Shown piece by piece: positions 11,340 to 24,168 of a DNA stretch of 64,000 nt; positions within the stretch are counted from its first letter, which is position 1; each line of letters begins with the position of its first letter. The notes below the pieces were generated by a model. That model saw nothing but the letters and a program-made list of their open reading frames with translations, had not been told where the DNA came from and searched no databases. The translations under genes were made by a program, and so were the position numbers. This stretch comes from Pilaira anomala (taxonomy: Eukaryota; Mucoromycota; Mucoromycetes; Mucorales; Mucoraceae): NCBI GenBank assembly GCA_025716855.1, contig JAIXMQ010000078.1:42724-106723 (forward strand). Reading direction: 5' to 3'.

Positions 11340-11362
11340 GATTTTTTTTATCTTATTTTAAC
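11176..11362. promoter_or_regulatory. Short shared promoter of RBM25 and the F-box/EF-hand gene
   Basis: Only 187 bp separate the two divergent start codons, so this stretch must hold both promoters and leaders. It contains a C/T-rich segment (TTTCCCCTCCCCTC, 11229-11242) and an A run of about 34 just before the F-box gene start. No specific factor site is claimed. Confidence 0.45.
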
Positions 11363-12439
11363 ATGGTCTTTCATATTGAAAAGTTTCCAGATGTTGTGCT
11401 TGAAGAATTAGCATACATCTTGGAACCTAAAGAAATACTTGAACTTTCTTTAACGTCCAAGTCACTTTATAAAGTATTTATGGATAATGGACTTTGGAAA
11501 AGGTATTATAAAAAGAAAATATATGTATATGTTGAAGAAAAGCTTACATATAACACTAAAATAGTAAAACTATTCATGACTTTGGAGACTTGTTTCAAAT
11601 TTATACCATTTTTACAACAGCAACTGGGTTTACACTTGACCCCTTATTAGCGGCTAAATTTATGCAAGAGCCAAACAACTGGCGTCAATACTATATCCAA
11701 AAGAACAAATCGATTTCAGAAGATGATACGGATTTGATGGATCAAGCGGATAGAGAGTATGCGAATGCACAAGCTCATTTAGAAACGTTTCAACAAGAAG
11801 GAAATGTGGAAGTACTTGTTCAAGTGGCTTCTAAAATGATGTGGATCTTGGATGTGTTTCCTACACATGCTGGGTGTTATTATATTCTTGGGTTTATCTT
11901 GTTTGTTTTGAATAAACTTGAAGAGGCAGCTATTCTTTTACAGATGGGACGTGCAGCCGATCCTCAATTTGAGCCTATTGATGGTAATAATAATAATAAT
12001 ATATATATATATATATATATTTTTTTTGCAGGAATTGTATTTAATTTTTTCGTAATTAGCTTTGGAAGAGGAAATTGAACGAATTGCAATGGGATATAAA
12101 GGAGAAGAAGAATTATTGACAGAAGATAATCAATTATCTGAAGCATTACAACAAGTACTTGAAGAAGTATTCAATAAATTCGATCAAGATCAAGATGGAG
12201 CATTAAATCCTAAAGAATTGGATAGTTTTATTTTCATCACGAACGGAGCTCATCCTCCCGCTGCATTTTTACGTCAAATGGGATTACGATTTGGAGCGAA
12301 TAAGAAGGGATGGTTATCAAAGGAAGGATTCTTGGCTTTTTATTTAGAACAAACTTTAGATGATCCTTCTGAAACTAGAAATGATTTAGGTGTTCATGGT
12401 TATGATCCTCAAACATTAAAACAAAAAATGGAAGAATAA
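11363..12439 (+). CDS. F-box protein with C-terminal EF-hand
   Basis: Exons 11363-11502, 11565-11983 and 12060-12439 give 312 aa. The N-terminus is an F-box (FPDVVLEELAYILEPKEILE, then LTSKSLYKVF and LWK), the Skp1-binding module of SCF ubiquitin ligases. The middle is helical and TPR-like (YYILGFILFVLNKLEEA). The C-terminus has a canonical EF-hand loop, DQDQDGALNPKE, followed by a degenerate one (GANKKGWLSKEGF). This suggests a calcium-sensing substrate adaptor, but target and role are inferred. Intron 1 (11503-11564) can also be read through for about 49 codons in frame; splicing is preferred because it restores the LWK-S-K-T-I-H-D-F run. The start was chosen at the first ATG after the poly-A leader, because upstream in-frame codons encode only lysines. 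Confidence 0.82.
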
Positions 12440-12899
12440 TAAAAAAAAAAATTTAGATGTTGTTGTAAAATATTCAATCTTTATAAAAAGAGCTAAACAT
12501 GTACTTTTTCAAAAAAAAAAGTTATTTTCTTATTAGAATAATATGCTATTCGTTGCCCAAACTAATAAAAAACGTTTTTTAAATAAATAAATAGGATAGT
12601 TAGGCCACCCTTAGCTTGTTCAAGAAATACGCGATTTTTAAACAGTATCATTGATGGGTACTAAAGAAAGTGGTTTATTACGGATTGTATAATAATTTTA
12701 AGGTCAAGATTTATCAAAACCAAAGCTATATCACAAGATTGAATTCAACAGTCAATCGGTTAAATTAGATAAAGTTAAGCAATATTCATCTTTTGAAGAG
12801 GCATTATTTTACAAAAAATCAAGTCTTTTTTTTTAATCAATTTTACCGTCGGGGACAAAGATTTGTTTGTTTCTTTTCTCAATACTTTTATTAAACAAG
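12440..12899. other. Intergenic, with a possible coding remnant
   Basis: Between the F-box gene and DCTN5, a plus-strand stretch at 12703-12835 reads as protein-like sequence (LSKPKLYHKIEF, QYSSFEEALFYKK) up to a stop. It has no start codon and no partner exon that I could find. It could be a decayed exon or chance. Confidence 0.3.
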
Positions 12900-13804
12900 A
12901 TGGAGGCACCTATTAAGCATTATAACCGTGCTGAATATATTGAAACAGTAAACAGAGGACACACTTGATAACTTTTTTTTTGTTTTTTTTAAAAAAAGTT
13001 ATATATATATTTTTTTTTAGGATACAGGAAATAAAGTGAGTAGAAAATCCGTTATTTGTGGAAGTCAAAACATTATTCTTGGTGGAAAAGTAAAGTAGTA
13101 GATTCATCTCGAAAACGGTTTACTTATTTTGTTTTATATTAGACTATTATTCAAACTGATTGTGTCATTCGTGGAGATTTAAGAAGAACAGGTGGTGGTC
13201 ATGCAGTAGTTATTGCGATTGGAAGATACTGTTTACTTTCACAAAGTTCGATTATTCGACCTCCATATAAAACGTATAAAGGGTAAAAAATAAGAAAAAA
13301 AAAGGGCTCTTCTTATGATGATGATGATGATTAAAGTTATTTTGAAAACAGTATCTTTAGTTACTACCCAATGAAAATTGGAGATCATGTAACCATCGGT
13401 GAAGGAAGTATTGTAGAAGCAGCTACAATTGGATCACACGTCAATATTGGAAAGAATTGTATTATTGTAAGGACAAAAAAATATATATATATTCAGTAGA
13501 AACAAAAAGTTGAACTGTTGTTTTTGTGCGTGTGTGTGTGTAGGGACGATTTGCTATTATTAAAGATTGTTGTTGCATCACAGATAATACCATTATTCCA
13601 CCAAATACAGTTGTACCTTCTTTTAGCGTTTATTCAGGTTCACCAGGTACGAAAAGAATTGTATGTATCGTTCATCCTCTTTAATTGCGTTTTTTTTTTT
13701 TGTTATGGATAGGAAAATACCAAGATGAATTACCAGAATGTACACAAGAACTTTATGAGAACAAGACAAAAGATTACTATGCAAAATTCATGCCAAAAGA
13801 CTGA
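12900..13804 (+). CDS. DCTN5: Dynactin subunit 5 (p25), left-handed beta-helix protein
   Basis: Six exons (12900-12947, 13021-13089, 13143-13282, 13352-13466, 13544-13646, 13713-13804) give 188 aa, close to the human p25 length. p25 caps the pointed end of the dynactin Arp filament and helps recruit endosomal cargo to dynein. Family motifs in order: [75 protein letters not shown] and [14 protein letters not shown] [13 protein letters not shown]. Hexapeptide-type repeats of the beta-helix run through the middle. An insertion of a few residues ([10 protein letters not shown]) follows the GDLRR motif relative to the animal protein. All introns are short, with GT-AG ends. Confidence 0.93.
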
Positions 13805-14055
13805 GAAAAACAAATACCCCTCTCCTATTATAAATAAAAATTTTAATTTCACCTGTCAATTTATTAACGTCTAACTATTAACACTCGCCACATTGTAATA
13901 ACAAACGAATTTATATTTGTTATATTTGTTCGATCATAAAGTTATCAAACAGGTTATGCCTAGGGTAATTTAAAGTAATGTTATATATACTCGAGTTAGA
14001 AGGGTCTCTCTCTTTTTTTTTTTTGAACTTTATAATTATAAAAAAAAAAAAAAAA

Positions 14056-14517
14056 ATGAAATTATTGTTACTTGTTGGCTTGATACTTTTATGTCAACTT
14101 GTAAAATCATTAGAAAATGCATACGTGATTGAGTTTGAAAGACCTATTCATTCATTTGCAAGTAAACGACATGTACTCAATAAACGATCGATATTTTATA
14201 ATCAATTAAATACCTATAATATCAGTTATCAAATTCGACATGAGTTTGATGTGATTAATGCTGTTTCGATCTCTTTTAAAAGTCCTCAGGATTCTGCATT
14301 GTTTTTTGAAAAGGCTCTAGGTGTCAAACGTGCTTGGCCTGTGGTAAAAAAAAAAAAACAAATAGTTATCTTTTAAAAAGTTATATGTGACTGATTTGAT
14401 ATATTAGAATGTGATATCTAAACCAGCTGTATTTCAACAAGAGGATCAGAGTATACCTTCTTTATTTGGTGTTTATAATGCTACAGGAATTACTCGAGTT
14501 AGAGATGAATTAGGGTA

Positions 14518-14550
<33 letters not shown>

Positions 14551-16920
14551 CTTAATCGCCTTTTTTTTTTTTTAATAGCATCACAGGAAAAGGCATCAAA
14601 GTAGGAATTATAGATACAGGTGTAGATTATATGCATCCGGCTTTAGGCGGCTGTTTTGGACCCAACTGTCGAGTAGCATACGGGTATGATTTCGTAGGGG
14701 ATGGATACACAGGCGATAACGTACCTACACCCGATACAGATCCTCGCGATACATGTAACGGTCATGGTACACATGTCACTGGTATCATTGGGGCCAAAGA
14801 CGAAAAATTTACAGGTATAGCACCGGAAGTAACGTTTGGTGCATACAGAATCTTTGGATGTGAAGGAAGTAGTTCGGATGATATGATTATGAAGGCAATG
14901 GAGATGGCATATAATGACGGCATGGATATTATCAATTTATCTTTAGGCGATGTTGGATGGCCAGAGTCTCCTGCTTCTCTTTTAGCAGATGCGTTATCGT
15001 TGAAGGGTATGATTGTATGTGCTGCAGCTGGAAATGAAGGAGAATTAGGTGTATTTGAAGTAGGTGCACCCTCTTTAGGTAGACATGCTTTATCCGTTGC
15101 TAGTATAGATAATACGCATGTGCTTGCTCATACATTCAAAGTAGGTGATTTGACAGTGGGTATGTAAAATTGATATAGTATATTATATGTTATTGTTTTA
15201 ATTTTTTATTTTTTATTTTTTATTTTTTTTATATATATGTAGGTTATACAACAGCTACCGATACTTTATTAAATTTAACGTCAGTTCAAATGATTGCATC
15301 CTCTACAGAATACTTGGCAGACAATGACGGATGTGAACCACTGGAGATGGAAGCTACAGGAAAGCTTGTGTTGATGAACCGAGGTGGATGCACGTTTTTA
15401 AAAAAGTTAGTAAATGCACAAAAAGCAGGCGCTATCGGTGTGATGTTTTACAACAATATGCCCGGATCCGTGACACCGTCAGTACCGGGTCAAGCACCTA
15501 TTCAATATGGTGGCATCTCGAAAGAAGATGGATATAACTTGTTCCATTATTTAACACAACATGACCAACCAGTTCAAGCCGAATTTTTAAAAGAAGATCA
15601 TAGTTTTCCGGTACCTACTGCAGGAACAATTAGTTCGTTTAGTTCGTGGGGGTTAGGACCCGATTTGAGTTTGAAGCCTGATTTAAGTGCACCTGGTGGA
15701 CAAATTTATTCAACGTAAGAAAAAGAAAAAAAAAAAAAAAGGTGTAAATATAATACATATGAAAAAAGAACTTATAAATGATTTTAATTAGGTTCCCAAT
15801 TGAACTTGGTAGTTATGCTACACTCAGTGGTACAAGTATGGCAAGTCCTTATGTAGCGGGAGTCGTTGCTTTATTACAGCAATCCAGAGGTGGTAACCGT
15901 AGTATCAGTTCAGACGAAGTACGTACCATGCTTATCAATAATGGACATCCGTTTAACTTGTATGGAACCGAATCTTTAGAATCAGTAGCAAGACAAGGAT
16001 CTGGATTAATTGATGTTTACCAAGCAGTTCGATCCGATACGATTGTGACACCTGAACAAATTCGATTAAACGATATAGAGCATAGTGCAGAGAATTACGA
16101 GTATACGTTTACTATCAAGAACCATGGAAGATTAGCGTGTGAGTATCAAATCCGTCATTTAGTAGCGAGTACAGCCCAAGGATTTGAATCCAATAGCACG
16201 ATACCCTTGAAGACACCCATCTTACTTTCCAATCATGAAGTCGAAGCGAGAGTGAAAGTGCCGGATCATTTGATCTATGTGAAAGCGAATGAAGAGACGA
16301 ATGTGACAGTACAGATTATACCACCGATCAATTCAGGACAAGTACCAGCTTCGATTTATTCGGGATATATTGTTGTATCTAAAAATCAAAGCAGAGAAAG
16401 TGTCATACATGTACCGTATGCAGGACTCACAGCGAATTTGAAATCTTTACCTGTCTTGATCATGAATAAGACGATGCCCTCTGTTCAAAGTCAACGCGTG
16501 AATTTGGTGTCGCCTGCTTTATTGTCGTTTCAATTATCGGGTGCGTCCCCCTTGGTGAAGATCATGGCGGTGAATGCAGCGAATATACAAGAAATACATG
16601 GATTTATACCTGGTGGATATTCACGGTATATGGGAAGAAATCAGGTAGATAATGCAGGTGATATGGTGATGATGGCTTGGTATGGTCATGTCGCTTCTAC
16701 ACCTGAACAAGCGTCATTGGGTACGATACAAAAGAGCTCGTTACAGAGGTTTGAGCGTGGTCAGATACATGCGACAACAGGCGTTGAAATGATGGGTATG
16801 GGAGATAAATTGGCAAGAGGAAGCTATAAATTGAAATTGATGGCGTTACATCCATTTGGAGATCCGGAGAATGAGGCAGATTATGATATTTGGGTATCAC
16901 CTGAAATATTTTTGGATTAA
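14056..16920 (+). CDS. Secreted subtilisin-like serine protease (S8, PA domain)
   Basis: Exons 14056-14343, 14408-14514, 14579-15159, 15243-15714 and 15792-16920 give about 858 aa. A hydrophobic signal peptide (MKLLLLVGLILLCQL) is followed by an inhibitor-like propeptide. The catalytic domain has Asp in GIIDTGVD, His in NGHGTHVTG, the oxyanion Asn in AAAGNEG and Ser in SGTSMASPYVAG. A PA domain is inserted between the oxyanion Asn and the Ser (LVLMNRGGCTFLKK to about GGISKEDG), as in minor extracellular protease Vpr and plant subtilases. The C-terminal about 300 aa is an Fn3-like beta region. It is probably secreted and used for protein scavenging. The intron junctions in the catalytic region all restore frame. 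No frameshift is seen. Confidence 0.93.
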
Positions 16921-18517
16921 ATTGATGATGATATTAGACACTACAAAAAAAAAAAAAAAAACGCTTCAAATAAAGATATACCATTAAATCATCGTTTTGA
17001 TTTCGTGTTGTGTGAAAGATAAAAAAAATTAGAAAATATTACATAAACTTTAAAAAAAATAATAATAATAATCATGCCGCAGTTTTATGTCATTGTTATG
17101 ATTCGTTATAAAATGCAGAATACACACACACACGCGTATAGTTTAGGTAATCCTTTCCAAATTCTATAAATACAGGTTTAAAGTTACTGCTTGTTGGTGC
17201 TAAAGAGTACTTTTAACTCAATTATCAACAAGAGGTTCAAATATCTTGATCAAACTTAGGTATAATTGGAAAGAATCAAGATCCCATTCATCCAAATAAT
17301 GGGGGGGGGGGGTTCAAAAAGCTGTTATCTCTGTCCACTGTAAATTACAGAGAAAAGGGTTGTTGTTACACGGCAGAAGAGGATATCTTTTTCCTTACGT
17401 TTCTTAGTGTGTACAATTAAAAAAAAACAAAAAGAGAACTTAGGAGCTGTGAGAGAGAGAGAGAGAGAGAGATCTCACCTATCATCAAGATAAGATGAAG
17501 CTGCTTTTACTTATAAACCATGATGAATCTAACATTGATAGTGACTCTTGTTGAGATTGTTGAAGAAGTAAAGAATTGATTATTAATGACAACAATAACA
17601 TGATATCAATAATATTATTAACAAAGGATGAATAAGCTGTTTGAATACGTGGATACGGTTGTCTAGATCGAAGAAACAGGCAATGAAGATGTAGGTACGA
17701 GCCTTTTTATATTTTTGTTACAACATTCTATGTACACCTCTCACAGTAAAATAAATAAACTCTTCTTACTTATGATGTATGTACATACATCAAATTATTT
17801 ATTAAATATTTTGTACTATGATATACCATAACAATATCTAATAAAAGAGTATTTTCATTACCTTTTTTTTTATATGTTTTTGTCAGGTTAGTTATCAATT
17901 TGATATTGTTAGTAGTTTATATCTCCATAATATGTATGCTCTTTTCTTAAATAAGTAACTTCAGTTGTAGTTCATGAAAGATAACACTCATTGTATATAG
18001 TAGTTAGTATATGGAGCGTTTTATAGCATTGTATTTGAAACTTTCTTAGCTGATATTTTGCCATCTATTCATCCGATATCAATCAATTTTTATACGGGTA
18101 TATACAAACATTTTGTTCACATTAGTAGAGAGAGACGAATATATCATTTGAGACGTATCTCATGCAAATCTATTTTAACCAATCATAAATGACGGACACA
18201 AATTGTACATACATTTTGTAAGAAACCTCATCTGATTAAACGAAAAAAAAAAAAAAAAACTGACTATCTGTTTAACTTGAGGCATCCTATAAAAATTGAA
18301 CTTGTACTTTATCAAATGAGCGTATATTTGTTTGAAAGATTAATAGTTACTCCTTTTAATCTCCTTTTTTTTTTGTGAGAGGTATAAATTAAGTTTTTAC
18401 ACATTCTACATGAAGGTACATATACATGAATAAATGCTTCATTTTGTTGTAAGACAACAAATGATCACAGACGTCACTTAATACAGTGTGTAACCTTAAA
18501 CAATAAGTATATATATA

Positions 18518-18551
<34 letters not shown>

Positions 18552-18628
18552 CGTTTTTTTAAAATTCCCCTTTTTTTTTATTATTATTTCCCTTTTTTTT
18601 TATATATATATATAAGAAAGAAAGAGAG
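16921..18628. other. Intergenic region between the subtilase and the TBC gene
   Basis: A 1.7 kb AT-rich stretch with simple repeats: CA (about 17123-17132), a G run at 17302-17311, GA (17453-17471) and A/T runs near 18522-18548. A GGTTCAAAT motif near 17234 resembles a tRNA B box, but no cloverleaf could be formed around it. No ORF is convincing. The last about 100 bases are the leader of the TBC gene. Confidence 0.45.
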
Positions 18629-21600
18629 ATGACTTCATCTAATTTAGCGTTTGAACTATTTACATTACCAAGTCAAGTAGATAATGGAGCGTTTTGGACC
18701 AACTTGAAAGAAACAAAATTTTTTATTTTGCAACAAGCCAAGACACAAAAGAGTGGACTTATGAGAAGTGTGCTGGGCACCTTACAAAATGTGTATGTAA
18801 AATCATAGTGTGTTGTTGTTGTTGTTAGGTAGATTTTTTTTTTTTTTTTTGTAAATTAATTTATTGTTAGGTTGGACACAAAACAATCACCTTATCGTAT
18901 TTTGTTTCGACGTGGAGTGAATAATGGATTTTTACAAGTGGCAGTAGCAGAGACGGAAAAGAAAGCGATGATAGCATGGGGTTGGATAGAAGGTAAAAAA
19001 AAAAAAATTGAGTGATTTATTTATATATATAAAGGATTTTTTTGTTTTTTGTTTCTTATTTGTATTGTATGTATAAGATAATTTGGCACCTTTGCTTGAT
19101 AGTTTAGAAAATGAAGAAAGAGAACCTTTTATAGTTACAAAGATTAATTCGATTGTTACACGCAGAGGTAAAAAAAAAAAAATATATATATATATATTGT
19201 TTTGTCATTTAGAAAAATAAAATAAAATTTTGTATTTAGATTCTGGAACGGATGAGATATCTACAGATGAAAAAGTTCGAAAGGCTTCAAGAAGTTTTCG
19301 ACAGATATTTGATGTATCGGCTTCAGAAAGATTAGTGAATTGTAAAGTTGTCTATATATAATTTGAAATGATTTTTTTTTTTGCTTAAATCATTTGTTTA
19401 GATTATTCAAGTGCGTATCATACGAATCGATTTACGAGTCAAGGATGGCTTTATATCAGCGAGAATTATCTTGGATTTTATTCTTATTTATTAGGATACG
19501 AAACTAAATTATTGGTCGAATTGAAAGATATTCAAGATATTAAAAAGGAAAAATCGAAACGAGGTGTATTTTCTGACGCCATTAAAATTTGTATGAAAGA
19601 TAAAAGCGAGGTAAAGAAAAAAAAAGAAAAAAGAAAAAAAAAGGGGTTTTTTTTCAAACAAAAAAGTTTAACTTGTTGTGTGTGTGTGTGTGTGTGTGTT
19701 TTAGCACTTTTTTTCAAACTTATTTAAACGAGATGAAGTATCCGATATTTTAATTCAATTAACCGGTCTGGCCATGCAACGAGTCCTAAAAAGCACAGCA
19801 CTTGAGCATGCACCCGGGAGTGATGTCTCGATTGATATCAAAGACAGTGATATTGATGCAATCAAGGAAAGTGAGATCTCGTCCAACAAGATGGCTTCAT
19901 TACCTGCAAGCGAGATTCGAAAATTAATGCAGCCCTTAAAGACGAACTTGGCTGCAAGAAAACGCGATGAACGATTCAGGGCACGATTTCGATTACCTTT
20001 AACGGAACATTTGATCTTTTCGATCCGTGTTGTGCATCCAGTGGAAGAAGAGAATACGACCACGGGCGAGAGAAAGGTGACAGAGTATCATGGTATTTTG
20101 AGTTTATCCGAAGCATATGTTACGTTTAATTCAACAGATCAACAAGGTCGGTATTTTGAAATTGTGATGCCGCTTTATACCGTGCGTCGTGTAGAGAAGT
20201 TGATGGAGAAAGGGCATAAGTATCCTATTAAGATTGTGAATTGGCATCAATCGGAGTCTGTGTATTATTTGAATGTGTGAGTTTTTTTTTATTGTATCTG
20301 TGTATCTGTGTATCTGTGTATATGCTTATTATTATTATTATTTTTTTTTGCAGGAATGAAAAGGAGTATGAAAACTTTTCAAATACATTAACAAATAATT
20401 TACGTCAACAGATTAAACATATGAAGATGATGAAACAGTTCTTGATGAGTTGTCCTTCCGAATCCGTTGTGAATGAAAAGACAGTGGAAGGTGATGTCGT
20501 GCCTGGTGGGCTTGGATTGATTTTTGAATTCCCTGGAGATAGTAAAAAGTTGAAAGATAAGAGTAAAATGAAGCTTTGGAAAAAGTACTTTGACGGTAAA
20601 GTAATATATGTATATATAGAATTTTGGTTATATACTTATGTTTATATAGAGTATGGTAGAAATTTAACGATATCGAAAACACCACGATTTGCAAAATTAA
20701 TTCGAGTTGGACTACCTAATCGATTACGTGGAGAGATTTGGGAGATTTGTTCGGGAGCTATCTTTGAACGATTCATGAACCAAGGATTGTATGCACGTAT
20801 CTTGGAAGAAAATAAGGGAAGAAATTCACTTAGTTTAGAAGAGATTGAAAAGGACTTGAATCGATCTTTACCAGAGTATAAAGCGTATCAACAAAAGGAA
20901 GGGATTGATAGTTTAAGAAGAGTGTTGAGTGCTTATTCTTGGAAGGATCCAGAGTTGGGATATTGTCAGGCGATGAATATTGTTACATCTGCCATTCTCA
21001 TGTAAGTTTCTTTAAAGAAAAAAAAAAAAAAAAAAAGAGAGAAAAAGTGGTACTTATTATTTCAATTAGTTATATGAGTGAGGAGCAAGCTTTCTTTACA
21101 CTGGGTATATTATGTGATGATTTATTACCTGGATATTATAGTACATCCATGTACGGAGCTTTATTAGATCAAATTATCTTTGAACACTTGTTGGAAAAGA
21201 CGATGCCTAAATTACACGCGCATTTCAAAGAAACGGATATTCAACTTTCAGTTGCTTGTTTACCTTGGTTTCTTAGTCTTTATATTAATTCAATGCCTTT
21301 ATTGTTTGCTTTTCGAGTATTGGATTGTTTCTTTATGGAAGGACCTAAAGTGTTGTTTCAAATTGGGTAAAAAAAAAAAAAAGCTCAAGGAGCCCCCCCC
21401 CTTTTCTTTCTGTGTTTATTAATTTATATATGTATATAGGCTTGCTATTCTTAAAATTAATGGAAATGAGTTATTGGAAGCAACAGATGATGGCGTATTT
21501 ATGGATATTTTAAAGCAATATTTTAATAGCCTTGATCAACCATTATACCCTAATTCAGATAATCCAAAAGCCAAGAACTTGACAGTAAATATATATAATT

Positions 21601-22899
21601 GCATGCAAGCATATGATGTAAATAATAACACAAACACTTTTTTTTTTTTTTTAATGTAGAGATTTAATGAATTGTTATTAGTTGCATATCGTGAGTTTAG
21701 TAATGTCACGGATGAACTTGTACGAGAATTAAGACAGACGCATCAACTGAAGGTGGTAGCTGGTATTGAATCGTTTACCAAGCGATCCGCCGTACGAAAC
21801 ATTGAAGATGCAGCTGGATTAGATAAGACAGAACTTGGTATTGTATATGATAAATTCTATAACGTATTGTATTACAAACAAAACTCGAGAGCGGAGCGAA
21901 ATGATTCTCGTATGGATTTCAAAAGCTTTCAATTGTTTATGGGATCTTTAGCACGGTGGGCAGCTAAAAAGAGTGCAGAAGAAGAAGCGGATGAAAGACA
22001 ATTGAAGGTTGCTCATAATTTCTTTAGTCAGTTATTTAAAGTATTTGATTTAAATCAAACGCAAAGTTTAAGTTTAAAGGTAAAAAAAAAAGAATGATTT
22101 TAAAAAAAAAACACGTTGCTTATGGATATAAATAGGAAGTGATTATTGGGGTAGGAAGAATTTATAAAGGAGATTTGAACTCACAAATTCAATTGTTTTT
22201 TGAGTTGCATGATGTGGATAAAGATGGGCATTTGAATAAAGATGAAGTGGTTCAGCTGTCAGAGACTTTGCTTTGGATATTTCGAAATACGTCTGGTGAA
22301 GAAGAAGAAGAAGAAGAACATTTGAATGCAGTGTCTACTTTTCTGCATCATGCTTTTGAGTACTCGGAGACACGAGATGGAGACCAATTCTTATCTTTAG
22401 GCTCATTAAGGTAAAATACAATAGAATCATATACACGTTTAAAAAAAAAAAAAAAACTGAATATATCTCTTCTTTTAGAATGATTGTCCTTGCGGATGAA
22501 ATTTTGGAAACGTTCTTTGATCATGGGTTTGCAGATACGTTTGAATTGACCGAGAAAGCCATCGAACAACAAAAGAGTCTTGGAAGAGAGATTTTTGATA
22601 ATTTGTTAGCGACCGGTAGTAAATTAGCAGCGAGTACGGTTGTCAGTCGACCTTTATTAAAGGAGATGTCGATTTCAAGTAGTGATATGCAGGCTACGAT
22701 TGATGCTGTGAAGGAAACCAAGTTGGATGAAACAAAAGAAAAGGATGATGGTATAAAAGAAAAGAAAGTCGAAAAAGAAGAGCATGTCTTGGGTGAAGAA
22801 TCCGATTCAGAAGAAGAAGAAGAAGAAGGTGACTTGAGTCCTGATGTATTGGAAGAAGTAGATAGATTATTAAAAGAGTATGGTGACGAAGAAGAATAA
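18629..22899 (+). CDS. GRAM-TBC-EF-hand Rab GTPase-activating protein
   Basis: Thirteen exons (18629-18792, 18871-18992, 19078-19167, 19240-19341, 19402-19610, 19705-20276, 20354-20595, 20650-21001, 21070-21366, 21440-21584, 21660-22079, 22136-22410, 22479-22899) give about 1136 aa in one frame. The architecture matches the TBC1D8/TBC1D9 and yeast Mdr1/Gyp2 group. A G-rich N-terminal region leads to a first GRAM domain (NRFTSQGWLYISENYLGFYS) and a second (EHLIFSIRV ... YHGILSLSEAYVTF). The TBC domain has the arginine finger in IEKDLNRSLPE and the glutamine finger in LGYCQAMN. The C-terminus carries a degenerate EF-hand and a canonical one (DVDKDGHLNKDE), then an acidic tail. It should stimulate GTP hydrolysis on a Rab; which one cannot be told. 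Both catalytic fingers are intact. Confidence 0.93.
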
Positions 22900-23062
22900 T
22901 GACGAAATAATAAAATCCAAAAGCAGTTTTTTTGTGTGACTGAACAAGTGTATATATATATATATAATTTTTTTTTTTTTTTTTAGCGAGTAATCCCTTT
23001 CTTGTTCTTTCTCTTTCTTTTTCTTTTTTTAATTTTCTGCATAATTTTTTTTAAAAAAAAAA

Positions 23063-24128
23063 ATGAGTTTAGAATCTATGATACATACAGAAACGATTCA
23101 ACAAGCTAAAAAACCAAGTTTATTACAAAGAAATAGTAGCCAGTTATTACAACATGCATCCAAATTCAGTTTAAGAAGGTCACTCACGACCAAAGTATCT
23201 ACTTCTTCACCAATACAACAACAACAACCACGACCTTCAGTTTCATTCTCTTCTGCTTCTTCGAGTTACAATCCACCAAGAGAATATATACCTCCTCCAC
23301 CTTTTTTAACTGAAGACACGAGTAGTAATAAAACTCCAAATTCAGTTTCTGGTTAGATTGAATTTTTGTACACACACACACACACAAAAAAAAACAATTC
23401 CAATTTTTCTTATTTTTTTTTTTTTCTTCTTCTTCAAAATAGATAACAGAATCTTATCACCTATACCAGAAAATAGACAGCAGTCTTTATTTGAAAAGCA
23501 AAAGAATCAACCCCATCATTACAGTGCATTTCTTTCTTCTATTGCATACGAATTTAAAAGGCGAATTATTTTATCCGATCGAATTAAAAATGGGATAGAA
23601 TATCATAACATATTTGATGGTAAAGAAGCGGTGGTAAGTTTATTTTTGTATGTGTTATCTATTTCGTTTTGTATTAAAAAATAAATGACCCCTATAGGAT
23701 AAATTAAAAGAGATTATCGGTACAACAGATCGATTGATTGCATTAAGAGTGGGTCGAGCACTTGAAAGTCAAAGATTCTTTCATGATGTGAATTATGAGA
23801 ATCGATTATTAGATGAGATTAGTGAAATCTATCAATTTCATGAGATGTTTTGGCAAGGTTATAACAGTGGTTCATCATCGAATGGATCGTATTCAGTGAC
23901 CTCTACCGTGATTACGGATTATTATGAGGATGAATTTGATGATGAAAGTCATAGTAGTGCTACCTTCACGCAACAGTCGCAAGAAGATGATATTTCATTA
24001 CCCAATGGTATTTATACCGAATTAACTCATTGTTATACACCTACTTGTAGGGACCGATATCCGTGTTACAGTTACACTTGTCCTAAGCGAGAAAGAATGG
24101 TATATATAAAATACTAAATTTCATAATA

Positions 24129-24168
<40 letters not shown>

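Noticed and set aside
17220..17260. tRNA-like B box (GGTTCAAAT)
   Set aside because: No acceptor, D or anticodon stems could be built around it, and no A box lies at the right distance.
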